Part shown: in pieces, positions 1-11,054 of the stretch
How the letters are laid out: each line of letters opens with the position of its first letter
Position numbering within the stretch: position 1 is the stretch's first letter
Assembly (NCBI GenBank): GCA_039583875.1
Contig: CM077147.1
Span: forward strand, 112,216,440 to 112,280,439
Source of the DNA: Platanthera guangdongensis
Taxonomy: Eukaryota; Streptophyta; Magnoliopsida; Asparagales; Orchidaceae
Direction: 5' to 3'
DNA length: 64,000 nucleotides
Made by a program: the position numbers and the translations under genes
The notes under the pieces: generated by a model
What the model was told of the DNA's origin: nothing
The model's input: the letters and a program-made list of their open reading frames with translations, nothing else
Database searches by the model: none

Positions 1-1128
1 CCTCAAGTAGGACATGGTTGGTTTCCTGCCTTTCAGTAGATCGTAGGGCGTCTTACGATGATGTTTGTTGATCAAAGCTCGGTTTTGTACATGACATGCC
101 GTATTGACACCCTCTGCCCAGAAGTATTCCGGGAGAGAAGCATCTTTCAACATAGTCGTGCAGGCTTCAATGAGAGTTCTATTTCTCCTCTCCGCAACTC
201 CATTTTGCTGAGGAGTGCGCGGGGAGGAAAACTCATGAAAGATACCTTGTTCTTCACAAAATTCTGTCATAGCACCAGATTCGAATTCTGTTCCATGGTC
301 ACTTCGGATTTTGACCACGAGCAGTTAAATTCGTTCTGAACTTGCTTGACAAAATTAGTGAAGATGTCAAAAAGTATCTGACTTTCGTTTCAAAAAGAAC
401 ACCCATGTAAACCGTGAGTGATCATCAACTATCACTAGCGTATATGACTTGCCTCCCAAGCTATGAACTTGCATTGGGCCAAACAAGTCCATATGTAGCA
501 GGTAAAGACATCGGGAAGAGTCTTTGTCTGCAATGCTCTTAAAGGTAGCCCGTGTCTGTTTGCCCATCTGGCATGCATGACAGGGGCTATCCTTGATGCA
601 CTTGATACTGGGAGCATCTCTTACTAAATTCTTAGAAAATAGCATACTAATTGTCTTATAATTAATATGTGCCAATCTCTTGTGCCATTGTTCACAAAGA
701 GAAGCACTGCCTGTTGCCACAAGGCATACGGGGGTAGATGAATCTATACTAAGAAAATCTAAGCAGAAGATATTTCTGCTCCTAATGCCTGATAATACCG
801 TCTCAGAGGAGGTACGTGAAATTATCAGACATTTATCCTTGCAGAACTTAACGTCATAACCTTTATCACATAACTGACTTACACTGATCAGGTTATGGTT
901 TAACCCTTCAACATAAGCCACGTCGGTGATAGAGATTATACCGTTGGAAATCATACCATAACCTCTGGTGACTCCTCGATCTGACCCTCCAAAGATGACT
1001 TTGGGTCCATTCTCGACTGGAGTGTAATCACGCAGCAGGCTTCTTGTCCCGGTCATATGCCGGGAGCATCCACTGTCCAAATACCAGATTGGCGTTTTGG
1101 TGGCCTTTGGACATTCCTGCAAAACAAA
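1..1128 (-). pseudogene. SIRE-like Ty1/copia pol fragment: protease, GAG-pre-integrase, integrase
   Basis: This is the first part of a copia polyprotein that continues past the left edge. The protease motif DSGCSRHMTG lies near the start. A GAG-pre-integrase zinc segment follows (CHACQMGKQ), then the integrase core with HMDLFGPM and VDDHSRF. The frame open from 1122 ends at 367 in a T run. The integrase continues at 360-1 in other frames, where TPQQNGVAERRNRTL is readable on the minus strand, so at least two frameshifts break it. It lies directly downstream of the gag ORF and belongs to the same element. It is no longer able to encode a full polyprotein. The copia assignment is firm; the SIRE lineage label rests on the very large gag and the long LTR. 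Confidence 0.88.
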
Positions 1129-1129
1129 A

Positions 1130-3436
1130 TTAATTTGCCTTAGGAACCCAATCGAACTTGGGTCCTAGATTCCTGGTTAGCACACTCCCCCTCGGTCGGT
1201 TAACCCTACGAGTGGTCGGTCTCGCATTGTTAACATGGGGAGTCTCGTAGTTCCTTGGATTAAACCAACAATCCACGGCAAAGTGACCGACTTTGCCACA
1301 GCACCAACAGTCGAACCTGTTGTATCTCTTCCGAGGCTCCTGTCTTACCCTGGGAACAACGGGTACAGATGGGGCCATGGATCTGGAGGTGGAGGCCTCA
1401 TGGTGACGGCAGTCACATGACTTTGTCACCTTCTGAATAACAGGCTTGACTTTTGGCGCCTGCTTTCCATTATGGCCGCTAGAGAACGGACCATAACTTC
1501 CTATGTGGATCTCCTCATAAGGTGCCTTGAAGGCACTCTCACCAAAGTTCCGGGGGAAGTTCCAACCTTCATACCGGCTCTTAGGCTTTGCAACCGAGGG
1601 CCGGAAATGATGCCCAAATGTTGACTCAAAGTCATGTTGGTTGCAAGGAAAGCCAGGCTTTCTGAACGCAACAGGACTAAGAGTAGCCTTCCCCTTTTCA
1701 TCAGCAGAGGCCTTCTTGGCGGCCTTATTCTTCCTCTGGTTCTTGTTTCTCCGAGATGAAGAACCAGATGCCCCAACATGCCCCAAGCCAGCTCCTTTGG
1801 CCTGAGCAGAGAAGGTGTCAACGACTGGAAGCACTGTTTTAGGCATAGAGAAGCTCTGTACGATCTTCCTTTCTGCCGCAAGTAGTTCTTCCAATTTGTT
1901 GACTTCCTCCTGCTTGAGATCAAGGAGCTTCAAGGATTCTGAGTGCTTTGAAGTTAGGTCAATGTGCTCCTGTCTGAGAGAGATCAAGCTAGTGACCTCT
2001 TCCCTTAGGGATACACACTCACCCTTAAGGAATTTTACTTCCTTCTTCTCAGCCTTCAGTCTCTTGCGACACTCGTCGAAAGTGTTGAGCAGAAGCTCAT
2101 ACTTTTCGAGGAGCTCAGCTTCACGGGCCGAAGGGCCATCCTCAGGTTCATCATCCTGAGACTCAGGATCAGAGTCGGAGTCGGAGAGAGGGGTGTGAGC
2201 TTTTACCTTCCCAGTAAATGGGGGACATTCTCCTTCTGAGTCTGAGTGACCCACCAGCCCGAAGTAGGCTTCCTCATCATCACTGGAGTCTGAGGAATCA
2301 GACTCACTTAGTGTCTTTGGTCTTCTTGCGATGTAGCTCCGCTCCTTCTTATCTCTGGAGGATTTGAGCTCCTCTCCTTTCCCTTTATCTCTTTTGCTTT
2401 GATGGCAGTCGGCCACGACGTGACCTGGCTTATTGCATCCAAAGCAAATAATATCAGAAGAACGATGTTTGTTAGGTTTAGATGCATACCTGTCAGAAGA
2501 GTAGTTTTTCTTCTGATGTCTGGATGAGGAGCCGTCTCTCTTCCTTTGATTCCTCATCTTGAGGAATTTCTTGAACTCTCGAGTGATGAGGGAGAAATCC
2601 TCTTCCGACAGTTCTGAGCTGGAGGAGCATGGATCGGATTCCTCCTCTTCTTCCTTATTCCTGGCACGGTACGACACCGCACCCTTCCCTTTTCTGGAGT
2701 GACTGGCTTTTAGGGCCACAGTCTTTTCTTTTGCCGCAGCCTTCTCTGCTTCTTCCTCTGCCTTCCTGGTGTTCAGCTGAAGTTCATAGGACATCAGCTT
2801 CCCGAACAGGATTTGTGGATCAGTTTCTGCTAGTCTGCCAAATTCTCTGATGGCGCAGATCTTTGTGTCCCATTCCTTAGTAAGGGACCTAAGGAATTTG
2901 TCATTGAGTTCACCATTGGTGAACACTCTTCCATAGCCCTTGAGGGCGTTAACAATCTTCAGGAAGTTCTCGTATGTGACTCCGATCTCTTCCTTAGGCC
3001 CTTGCCGGAAGGCCTCATACTTCTGGTTCAGGAGGGATCTCCGATCATCCCTCACTTCATCCGTGCCCTCCATTAGGATGATCAGGCACTGCCAAATCTC
3101 CTGAGCTGTCCTGCAGTTGCTGAAGTTTTGCATCATAGAGTCGTCAACCGCGCTGACCAGGATGTTTCTTGCCTTCATGTCAAGGCCCACTAGGACCATC
3201 TCATCCTTGTCCATTTCAGAGAGTGTCTTTGGCACTTTCTTGGTGGGATCAATGGTGGAGGCCTTAGTGGGGACATAAGGTCCCTCCAGCACGATCATGA
3301 ACAGTCGAGGGTCCACTGCTTCCATGTAGAACCTGATTCTTTCCTTCCAGATAGGAAAGTTGAGTCTGTTGCACACTGGGATCTTGCCGGAGTACTTGAT
3401 CCCGTCCATAGTAGATGTGTGTCTCCTTGTTGACAC
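1130..3436 (-). CDS. Large gag of SIRE-like copia retrotransposon
   Basis: An intact 768-codon gag. Residues about 10-220 form a UBN2-type copia gag domain (FPIWKERIRFYMEA near the start). Two CCHC zinc knuckles are visible: CFGCNKPGHVVADC in the middle and CWCCGKVGHFAVDCW near the C-terminus. Between them lie Ser/Asp/Glu-rich stretches and a predicted coiled coil rich in Leu, Lys and Glu. Gag packages the element RNA into virus-like particles and binds nucleic acid through the knuckles. This length is much greater than that of most copia gags and fits the SIRE/Maximus group. The ORF starts about 60 bases after the primer site and runs to just before the protease region. It is the best preserved gene of this element. 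Confidence 0.87.
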   Translation of the reverse strand: MSTRRHTSTMDGIKYSGKIPVCNRLNFPIWKERIRFYMEAVDPRLFMIVLEGPYVPTKASTIDPTKKVPKTLSEMDKDEMVLVGLDMKARNILVSAVDDSMMQNFSNCRTAQEIWQCLIILMEGTDEVRDDRRSLLNQKYEAFRQGPKEEIGVTYENFLKIVNALKGYGRVFTNGELNDKFLRSLTKEWDTKICAIREFGRLAETDPQILFGKLMSYELQLNTRKAEEEAEKAAAKEKTVALKASHSRKGKGAVSYRARNKEEEEESDPCSSSSELSEEDFSLITREFKKFLKMRNQRKRDGSSSRHQKKNYSSDRYASKPNKHRSSDIICFGCNKPGHVVADCHQSKRDKGKGEELKSSRDKKERSYIARRPKTLSESDSSDSSDDEEAYFGLVGHSDSEGECPPFTGKVKAHTPLSDSDSDPESQDDEPEDGPSAREAELLEKYELLLNTFDECRKRLKAEKKEVKFLKGECVSLREEVTSLISLRQEHIDLTSKHSESLKLLDLKQEEVNKLEELLAAERKIVQSFSMPKTVLPVVDTFSAQAKGAGLGHVGASGSSSRRNKNQRKNKAAKKASADEKGKATLSPVAFRKPGFPCNQHDFESTFGHHFRPSVAKPKSRYEGWNFPRNFGESAFKAPYEEIHIGSYGPFSSGHNGKQAPKVKPVIQKVTKSCDCRHHEASTSRSMAPSVPVVPRVRQEPRKRYNRFDCWCCGKVGHFAVDCWFNPRNYETPHVNNARPTTRRVNRPRGSVLTRNLGPKFDWVPKAN

Positions 3437-3486
3437 TAGTGGCAGGATTCACCTTAAGGTGTTAGCCTTTTTGTTGAGTAACCTCC

Positions 3487-3497
3487 CTCTGATACCA
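3487..3497 (-). promoter_or_regulatory. Primer binding site (initiator Met tRNA)
   Basis: TGGTATCAGAG on the minus strand is the standard plant copia site for the 3' end of initiator Met tRNA. It lies two bases after the LTR end and just upstream of gag, which fixes the LTR boundary and the element's direction. Confidence 0.9.
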
Positions 3498-3499
3498 CT

Positions 3500-5123
3500 T
3501 GAAAGTCCACCTAGTGTCGGCTATGTGCACCTATGGGGGGGGGGGGAATAGGTGACGTGTGGTTCTTTTGCGGAATTTACAGATGTACCTGCACAATAAA
3601 AACAACAAACACAGCACACAGAAAACACAGCAAATTTATAGTGGTTCCCCGACTTGGGTACATCCACTTTCCCCCTTCGACCTATCTCCCCAACAAGGGA
3701 CGACTCGGTCACTTCACCAACGGGATTGAAATCCAATCCCTTCACTAACGGAAGGAGCCCTTCCACACGTGAGAGTCAACACTCCCACAAATCGGGTTGC
3801 ACCCAACCCTTACAACACGGAATTAAAGTTCCTTTACAATGAAATAAAAGTAGAATGTACACGTGATACAAACTTCTCTTGGAGACACCGGTGTTCCTCT
3901 TTGTTCGACGACGTGTTCTTGAAGTCGATGAAGAGTCTACGACCTTGGTCTCTCTTGGAGAGGATTTCCCCGGAACCGGCGGCGGCACACGAGCGGCGGC
4001 TAGCTTCGGGATCGGCGGCTACGATGAAGAGCAGCTGCTGAACTTGGAGATCCAAACTTCATTGCGAAGCAAGCTCGGTCTACCAACGGTCACACGAGGA
4101 TCGGTCGTCTCGATCGATTCGGATGGGAAGTGTTTCCGATCAACAAATCGAGAGACAAAGGATCTCTGGATAGACGCGTGAGACTCAAGCCTTGCTAAGC
4201 TACTGTCGCCGGAGATCGGGAAGAAGATCTATCAGTGGCGGCGACGGACTTGCTCGAGCTCGACGGCGGTGGAGGAGAGAAATCGCGATTTTAGGGTTTC
4301 CGCAAGCTCGGCTTCTTTCTGTCTAGGTACTGTTCAAAATACCCATGTATTTATACTGTAGCTACCCCCAATAAGACCGTTTGTGGGACCCACAGAGGTA
4401 GCCCCCAAGTCCCGGTCCAGATATTAAACAGCGGCAGAATCCGGTTCAGGAAATTAGCTGAGACAGAATCCGGTTCAGGAAATTAACTGAGAAAACGCCA
4501 AGGAAAAATCGGCGAGAATCGCAGACGATTCTCGACGAATCGGCGAGAATCATCAAGTGATTCTCGACGATTCGTCGAGAATCGATTGTGATTCTCGTCG
4601 AATTACTTGTCGATTCTCAACGAATTCAACTTGTATTCATGGGCTGCATGACCACTGGTTCGGCGGGAATTACAAGCGATTCTCGCCGAATCTTACTTGG
4701 CACCATATTGAGATGGCCAGAAGGAGTCGGCGAGAATCACTGATGATTCTCGTCGATTCGGCGAGAATCACCAAGTGATTCTCGTCGAATTTGCCTTGGA
4801 CGATTTTTCGTCTTCCACCTAGGAGCTGCTCCTTGATCCTCCATGCTCCTTGTCTTCTCTTGCATATGAGCGGCCCTGTACTTGAAAGTAAGTGCACTCC
4901 AATAGAGAGAGTACACATAGGCCAACACACTGATCTGCTCAACGAGGGATTACGTCGTGCAGATCCGTGTATATTGACCTACTGCACCCTGACATTGGTG
5001 TGCACTTAGCGTGGAGAAACTGCAAGTACAACTTGAAAAAGTTTATCAAATACATAGTCTATTGACCTTAGCTTGTCCAGGGGCTTCTTCAAATCAGGTA
5101 CATTGTGGATACAATACCCAACA
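3500..5123 (-). repeat. 5' LTR of SIRE-like copia
   Basis: On the minus strand the LTR begins TGTTGGGTATTGTATCCACA at 5123 and ends CTTTCA at 3500, next to the primer site, giving about 1.62 kb. A second copy of the family at 50650-52324 shares both ends and internal blocks. A TATA-like TATAAATAC lies at about 4346-4355 on the minus strand. The partner LTR is outside the window, so no target duplication can be checked. Confidence 0.85.
4505..4800 (-). repeat. Short palindromic repeats inside the SIRE-like LTR
   Basis: The motif GATTCTCGTCGAAT and its variants (TTCTCGACGAATCG, CGGCGAGAATC) recur about ten times at irregular spacing and in both orientations, upstream of the likely TATA box. 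Each is close to an inverted repeat. The related LTR at 50650-52324 holds the same kind of cluster with a drifted motif. Confidence 0.75.
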
Positions 5124-6330
5124 AAAATGCACGCTCTGGCGAAAAATGCATGTATTTTTTATAAAAAAAGTCATCTTGCGACGAAAAACATAAGGTGCAC
5201 ATACTCGGGAGCACTTTTTCCGTCAGGACATAAGTTTTCTCATGAGTCTCGTCTTTACATTGACATCGTATTTTATTTTTATTTTTTTCTAACGATTTCT
5301 TTTCCTTTCAATTCTTTAAATCTAATGTTTTCAATCCCAACAAACAAAAGTAACCAATGCCAGTTATTTTTTTATAAAAAATCATCTTACGACGAAAAAC
5401 AAAATTAGAATTAAACTCAATTTCAATCCCTGTATATATTGGCATTGGATTGAAAACCAATTTTCGAAAACAAATGTCTTTCAAAGAGACAAACACTCAA
5501 ATAGATTCAGAACAAGCAGTCTCATTGTGCTAACTGCTAAATTTAGGGATGAGAATGGAAATACTCCTCTATTCTACACCACCAAGCACTGCTCATTGGT
5601 CTTGTTGCAACTTGTCATTTTCACCATAAAAATTTCACTTTATATGTTAGTTAAATTTTAATTTTCCCTCATGACTGTTGTGGGGCATGTGAAAATGTTA
5701 AATTTCATAAACCAAACTCTTTTATCTTTGTGGGGTCTCATGATTTATCATATGGATATTACATTACTGAATTTTTTTTTTGTACATTACATTATATGCA
5801 CGTATTTCTCATGCTCGAGTAAAACTGGCCGTATAGTATTCATTTTAACGATGCAGATTTTTTTGGATTGTAGTGCAATCATTGGTCAAATCGATCATAT
5901 TTGACAAAATACGGTTGTATATTTTAGCGCATGATCTCCACCGTTGAAATCAAGAATCAGATAGCCGTATTTGCTTACGCACTGCGGAAATACGTGTGTA
6001 TACGTTCCAAAAAAAATTTCTCCATTATTAGCATATGATGACAGAATTTATGAGCGTTTCATTTTTTCTGCATGATTGTTGATGTTATGTATGCATTTTT
6101 TTGAGGATGAATAGCTTTGAGAAAGCTATTCTGGCAAACACTTCAACATAAAACATAATTTTAAATAACAGCTATCTCATTAGTATCAACAAATTCTATA
6201 AATAGTATGCAACTTTCTCATATCATCTTTCTCATCAACATCAGCTACTCCAAACAGTGCTAAAGTGCCAAATTGAGAAATTATCACAATTTTGTAACTT
6301 ATATGTTTTTAGGTTTATATTCACCCGGAT
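5124..6330. other. AT-rich intergenic stretch, no gene seen
   Basis: Lies between the SIRE-like LTR and the GGTGCGGTTT cluster. No ORF with recognisable content and no structured repeat was found. It is probably the 3' flank of the host gene with decayed elements. Confidence 0.5.
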
Positions 6331-6500
6331 GCTTAGGGCCAGGGGTGTGCACGGTGCGGTTTGGCGCGGTTTTGGCTCAAACCGCAACCGCACCGTAAGG
6401 GCTCGGTTTTTGCCCAAGCAAAACCGCATCGCACCGAAATTATGCGGTGCGGTTTTGGTTCGGTGCGGTTTTTTGCGGTGCGGTTGCGGTTTTGGTGCTG
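6331..6500 (+). repeat. hAT-like terminal cluster of GGTGCGGTTT repeats
   Basis: Begins CAGGGGTGTGCACGG and is followed by about nine copies of GGTGCGGTTT or its complement, some head to head. Plant hAT elements often start (C/T)AGGGGTGTGCA and carry subterminal GGTTCGGTTT-like repeats; compare the proven hAT ending at 60493. No opposite end or 8-bp duplication was found, so it may be a solo terminus or a short palindromic derivative. Confidence 0.5.
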
Positions 6501-6884
6501 TTTTTAACATGTATTTTACATACACTGCAGGTAAGCATCAGAAATATGAATGTTGTTTGATAATTTATGAGTTCTTTTATGTTTTGTTGTTTTTCTCTCT
6601 TTATTGTATTAAATTACATCATTTTCTTACAAGATGTGATTTCATTTTCATAAATTTTGATACAGTTATTTGTCTTTATTTTTGGAGATGTCATATCAAC
6701 TTATGAACTATATAATATTTTGTGAATATTATGTTTTATAGACAAATATTTTCACACTAAATTTTGTTGCAGGAGATTCATTCATTCTTATATATCATCA
6801 TTTCTTATGCAATATTTTGTTTTAATTTGGATTATTAAAGCTAAGAGACTGTTCTAATTGATATCCAAGTTGTCTGTGTGTGGA

Positions 6885-6940
6885 AGAGATACAACAACAA
6901 TCAAACCTTTATCCCACTATAGTGTGGTCGGCTATAGTAG
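6885..6940 (-). mobile_element. Fragment of RTE-type LINE 3' tail
   Basis: The stretch with ACAACAACAA, then CTTTATCCCACTATAGTGTG and GTCGGCTATAG, matches the 3' ends of the LINE copies at 29413 and 58481 (read on the minus strand, ending in TTG repeats). Only about 55 bp remain before the GC-rich array begins. Confidence 0.6.
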
Positions 6941-6942
6941 TG

Positions 6943-8350
6943 CACGATTTTTTTCGCTCGAGCCGATTTTTTTGCCTGGACGCGTTTTTTCGCCCGGGCG
7001 GGATTTTTTTCGCCCGGGCACGATTTTTTCGCCCTGACGTGAATTTTCCCCTAGCGCGATTTTTTCGTCAGGGCGCGGAGTTTTTCGCCCGGGTGCATTT
7101 TTTTGTCCGAGTGCGATTTTTTCGGCCGTGCACGATTTTTTTCTCCCGGACGGGGGAATTTTTCGCCGGGTCCGATTTTTCGGGCGCGATTTTTTTGCCC
7201 GAGCGCGATTTTTTCATGCGCGCGCATTTTTTTCGCCCGGACACATTTTTTTGCCTGGGAGCGATTAATTGTCCCTGTCGCGATTTTTTTGCCCTGATAC
7301 GATTTTTTCGCCCTGACACTATTTTTTCGCTCGGGCACTATTTTTTGCCCATGAGCGAATTTTTTGTGCGAGCTCGAATATTTCGCCCGAGAGCGATATT
7401 TTACATTGGAGCTGTTTTTTCGTCCGGACGCAATTTTTTCGCCTGAGCGCGATTTTTCACCTTGGACCAAATTTTTGGCCGGGGCGCTATTTTTTCGCCC
7501 GGTCGCAAATTTTTCGACATGGCGCAAATTTTTCGCCCGTGAGCGATCTTTTTTTGCCTGGACGCGTTTTTTTAGCCCCAACGCGATTTTGCCGCCTAAG
7601 CACGCCTGGGGGTGAATGTTTCGCTCGGACGCGAATTTTTTGTCTTGACGTGATTTTTTCGCTCGTTCGTAATTTTTTGCCCGACCACGTAATATTTTTC
7701 ACCCGGATGCTATTTTTTTCGCTCGAATGCAATTTTTTAGCTTTCCAAAGAAAATTTCAGGTCCGCGAAAAAATATTATGTCTGAGCTAAAAATTCACGT
7801 CCGTGCAAAAAAATAACGCCCGAGCGAAAAATTCGCGCCCGGTTGAAAAATTCGTGTCCGGCCGAAGAATTCCAGTTCGGCTGAAAAATTCGCGTCCGAC
7901 CGAAAAATTCGCTCTCGGCCGAAAAATTCGCGTCCGGCTGAAAAATTGGCTCTCGGGCGAAAATATAGCGCTCGCACGAAAAATTTGCGCCCGGGCGGGA
8001 ATATATCGCACTCGGGCAAAAAAATCGCGTTCGGGCGAAAAACCGCGACTGTGCTTAAAAACCGCGTCCGGGCGAAAAAATCACGTCGGACCGAAAAAAT
8101 CACGCCCCAGCGAAAAAATTGCGCGCGGCCAAAGTAATCGCGCCTGGGCGAAAAAACTGCGCAATGGCGAAAAAACAGCGCTGGGGCAAAAAAATAGTGC
8201 CCTGGCTGAAAAAAACGTGCCCGGACAAAAAAATAGCTGTGTTTCCCCCTACGCGCATTTTTGATCTGGTGCCCATTTTCCGCCTGGGCGCGCAATTTCC
8301 GGCAGAACGAGCATTTTTCGCCGGAACGCTCATTTTCCACCGGACACATT
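6943..8350. repeat. Long array of T-run/CGCCCGGGCG units with inverted arms
   Basis: Units of roughly 20-22 bp combine a run of 5-7 T with a GC-rich palindrome close to CGCCCGGGCG. From 6943 to about 7755 the T runs are on the plus strand. From about 7790 to 8240 the units are inverted (A runs on the plus strand). A last short block at about 8247-8350 flips back. Units are diverged from each other. The opposite arms could fold into one long hairpin. ORFs inside it on both strands (Phe/Arg-rich or Lys/Arg-rich) are by-products of the repeat. No flanking duplication was seen. Confidence 0.8.
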
Positions 8351-9136
8351 TTTAATAAAAAGATTACCGCAACAGAGATTTGCCAAACAATTTATAAAGT
8401 GATTCTCATTTCTAAACAATTCTACAAAATAAATTTACCCAAACAAATCTCTTTTTTCAATATACATTTTCTAAAAACTCAAGTTCTTACCTTACTTTTG
8501 TCACCACTCATTTTCCTTTCCAAAAAATACTGCCAAACAGAACCTTAATCTAAACATATTACCTCTTTTTAAGTAAATTTTCCTAATTAAACAAATAAGT
8601 ACCCTAAATAGAATGATTTGTTATAAAAGATCAGCCAATACTAGAAAATTCATTGAAAATTTTAGTAAAATGTGTTAGAAAGTCAAATACCATACATGCT
8701 AGAACATAATCATGCAGCATTCTGCACTTAATATAAATTATACGCCCATGCATTTGCAGGCAATTAGTTTTAGGTTGGATGCAAGTGTTTTCGTAAAGGT
8801 GGGCCCCTAAATTGCTGAAATTCTGATATAAAACAAATGTATTGTGAAGCCGCTCCAACACTTTAGATGCGATCAGTGCATCACCCTAAACAATGGAACC
8901 ATGGGGTATAATTAAGATTTAATCTCCTCCCTCGCCCATAAACCACTCAATTGGGCGCACACAAATCCTATGAAAATAGAACCATTACTCATTAATCAAC
9001 TAAAAGGGATAATTAACTATCACATTATTAAATTTACATCACCAATTAACAATTTTAAATCATCAGATTAAAAACATGGATTATAAGCATGTTACTTTGA
9101 TCACAAATTTTCCCCTTAAAGCTGCCTATGCTACTA
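8351..9136. other. AT-rich 3' flank of the host gene
   Basis: No gene seen. The part nearest 9136 should include the 3' UTR of the exonuclease gene, but no clear poly(A) signal was found. CCAAACAGAACC followed by TTA at about 8533-8547 resembles a Tourist-type MITE end; its partner end was not found. Confidence 0.45.
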
Positions 9137-9371
9137 CTACCTGGAGTGGATCACAAGGCTCTTTGCCACCAGCCTGATGCCAGCATGCTGCTGATAATCG
9201 TATGTGTCGAAGCAGAAAAATCCATCAACGATTGTCCCGGGAGCTAACAACAAATCGAGCTCAGCCACATCGAATTTACTAAAAATGAGTTTGTTCATGT
9301 CCCCAGATGCTTCTCGTCGGTATATTTCTGTCGAGTATGTTGTGGCGTCGTAATTTGATATTGTCGGTATG
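9137..9371 (-). CDS. NEN-like exonuclease, last coding exon
   Basis: This exon encodes the final 78 residues and a TAG stop. It follows a good acceptor (TTCGTGCAG at 9372-9380), and its first base completes the codon CA|C (His) left open by the donor of exon 30812-30142. The peptide contains IPTISNYD, TEIYRREASG and the highly conserved tail DYQQHAGIRLVAKSLVIHS, which matches the C-terminus of plant NEN proteins from memory of the family. This region lies outside the nuclease domain and its role is not established. The frame is open and the family signature is intact, so the exon looks functional. Its upstream neighbour exon is 20.8 kb away. Confidence 0.9.
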
Positions 9372-9779
9372 CTGCACGAAGAGAAAATATGGAAAGTTCA
9401 GAATCTTTAACATGAAAGAATGGAGAAGGCAAACAAAATCAAATTCTTTTTTTAAAAAGGTCAAGTCCACGACATAATTGCCAACGACCCACCAAGAAAG
9501 GGACGAAAGCGCAACATTTCCCATGGAGGACAACACACTAGAATTTTTTTGAATCTTTTTTATATTGGAGCTTTTTCTATTCCCGCGGGGACCCGAAAAA
9601 GAAAGAAACAATAAAAAGAAAACACTAACAATGTGAAAATTCTTATGGGAAGATGAAAATGAGGTCGCAGGAACACTCAACCATAACTGAACACAAGTAA
9701 AAATCAATAAGAACAGCAGCACAACCGTTTTCAATTTAAATTAACTTTTTTTACAAACCGGGGTATACATTTCAAGACA

Positions 9780-11054
9780 AGAATACACTGCAACCAATGG
9801 AACTAAAAATCTGCCACAAGAAGTTAACCGCGCGGACAGCAAGCTGTAACAGCACAAGTCGCCTAACCTCCAGCTGTGTCCGCCGAGACCGCCGAGACTG
9901 TCGAAGCCGCCTATCCACGGCTAACCGCGCGCACTGCTGTTATTGAAATGCTGAAGGAACATGAACAGAACCCGCTGATAAACCGGGCGAACTGCTCTGC
10001 TTATCCGCAACTTCGCGAAAGAAATCAAGTCGCAGAAGTCGCGACCTGCTGCTATCCGCAGACTGTTATCCGCGAATTGATCCATACCAAGTTTCCACTA
10101 GTTGTTTAGCCGCCTGATGTTAGCCGCACAGCCTGCACAGAACAACTTCCTTAGTCGCAGCAGTTAGAAAACCGTAATAGCAAAAATCTAGCGTGAGCTA
10201 GCTCTTACCGTTCGCTGATATTTATGACGAGCCGATGACTCCTATTTATAGGTGTGAGGAGCAGTGCCGTCACCACCCATAGCGATAGGATAACCGCTCG
10301 TCAGACCTGTCGGCTAACACCATGTATCCGCATAGTGGGGATACCAACATCAGTTCGCGAAGGTCGCAACAATCCACAAGACAGATAGAACGACCAGTCC
10401 ATCACGGCTAACATCAAACCACAATGATGGCGAACACAGCGTAGGCGAACCGCCGAACACCGCTACCAGACTGCACGACCATGCAGACACAACTTCCGGT
10501 ACGCGCAAATCCGCAGTCCGCGATTAGAAAAAAAACCCGTGCTCAGTCAATCTGCAGAACTTGGCGAATACCAGAAGCAGTTCGCGAACGGGAGAACTCG
10601 GCGAGCTAGGCAACAAGCTGAACTTAGTCCCACAGATCAAGTACATCACAAGCTCTGCGGTCTCCAAATAACCGCGCCACCTGATACCAAGACCGCGCCC
10701 ACTGAACAGCACCAGTCTGCTACCTTGCGGACTGTTCCAACAAACCGCACGACCTCCAAGCAAACCAATCCGCGCACCTGTGCCGACTTCCACGATCTAA
10801 CATCCAGACCGCAATCACAGAACCAAGTCAGACACCGGCGAGCTCCAAAAGAGTCCACCACAACTGCAGTTAGCCAACCCTAACCGCCCGGTTAACCAAG
10901 GATACTTGATGATCCAGAAGGCAAGAACTACCAGCAACCCTCCAAAGGCTATCCGCCAATGCTGTCCGCCAGGCTACGGCGGACTCTACAGACTGTGTAG
11001 TTTGACTAGTCTAACCGCCCTGCTCCACTTATTCTCTCGCTTCAACAATTTCAA
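9780..11054 (-). repeat. 3' LTR of broken copia (copia B)
   Basis: On the minus strand it begins TGTTGAAATTGTTGAAG at 11054, right after the polyprotein remnant. A TATA box (TATAAATAGG) lies at about 10233-10243. Two shorter copies of its first 110-190 bp occur at 15432 and 15686. The inner 3' end is not certain; 9780 is an estimate from the change of composition, because no second full LTR is present. Confidence 0.65.

Noticed and set aside
6880..8355. Many ORFs of 60-190 codons on both strands (Phe/Arg- or Lys/Arg-rich)
   Set aside because: They follow the 20-22-bp unit of the array in every frame and have no start context or domain.
9279..9734. Minus-strand 151-codon ORF ending in HTDNIKLRRHN
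   Set aside because: It crosses the splice acceptor at 9372 and reads the true last exon in the wrong frame.
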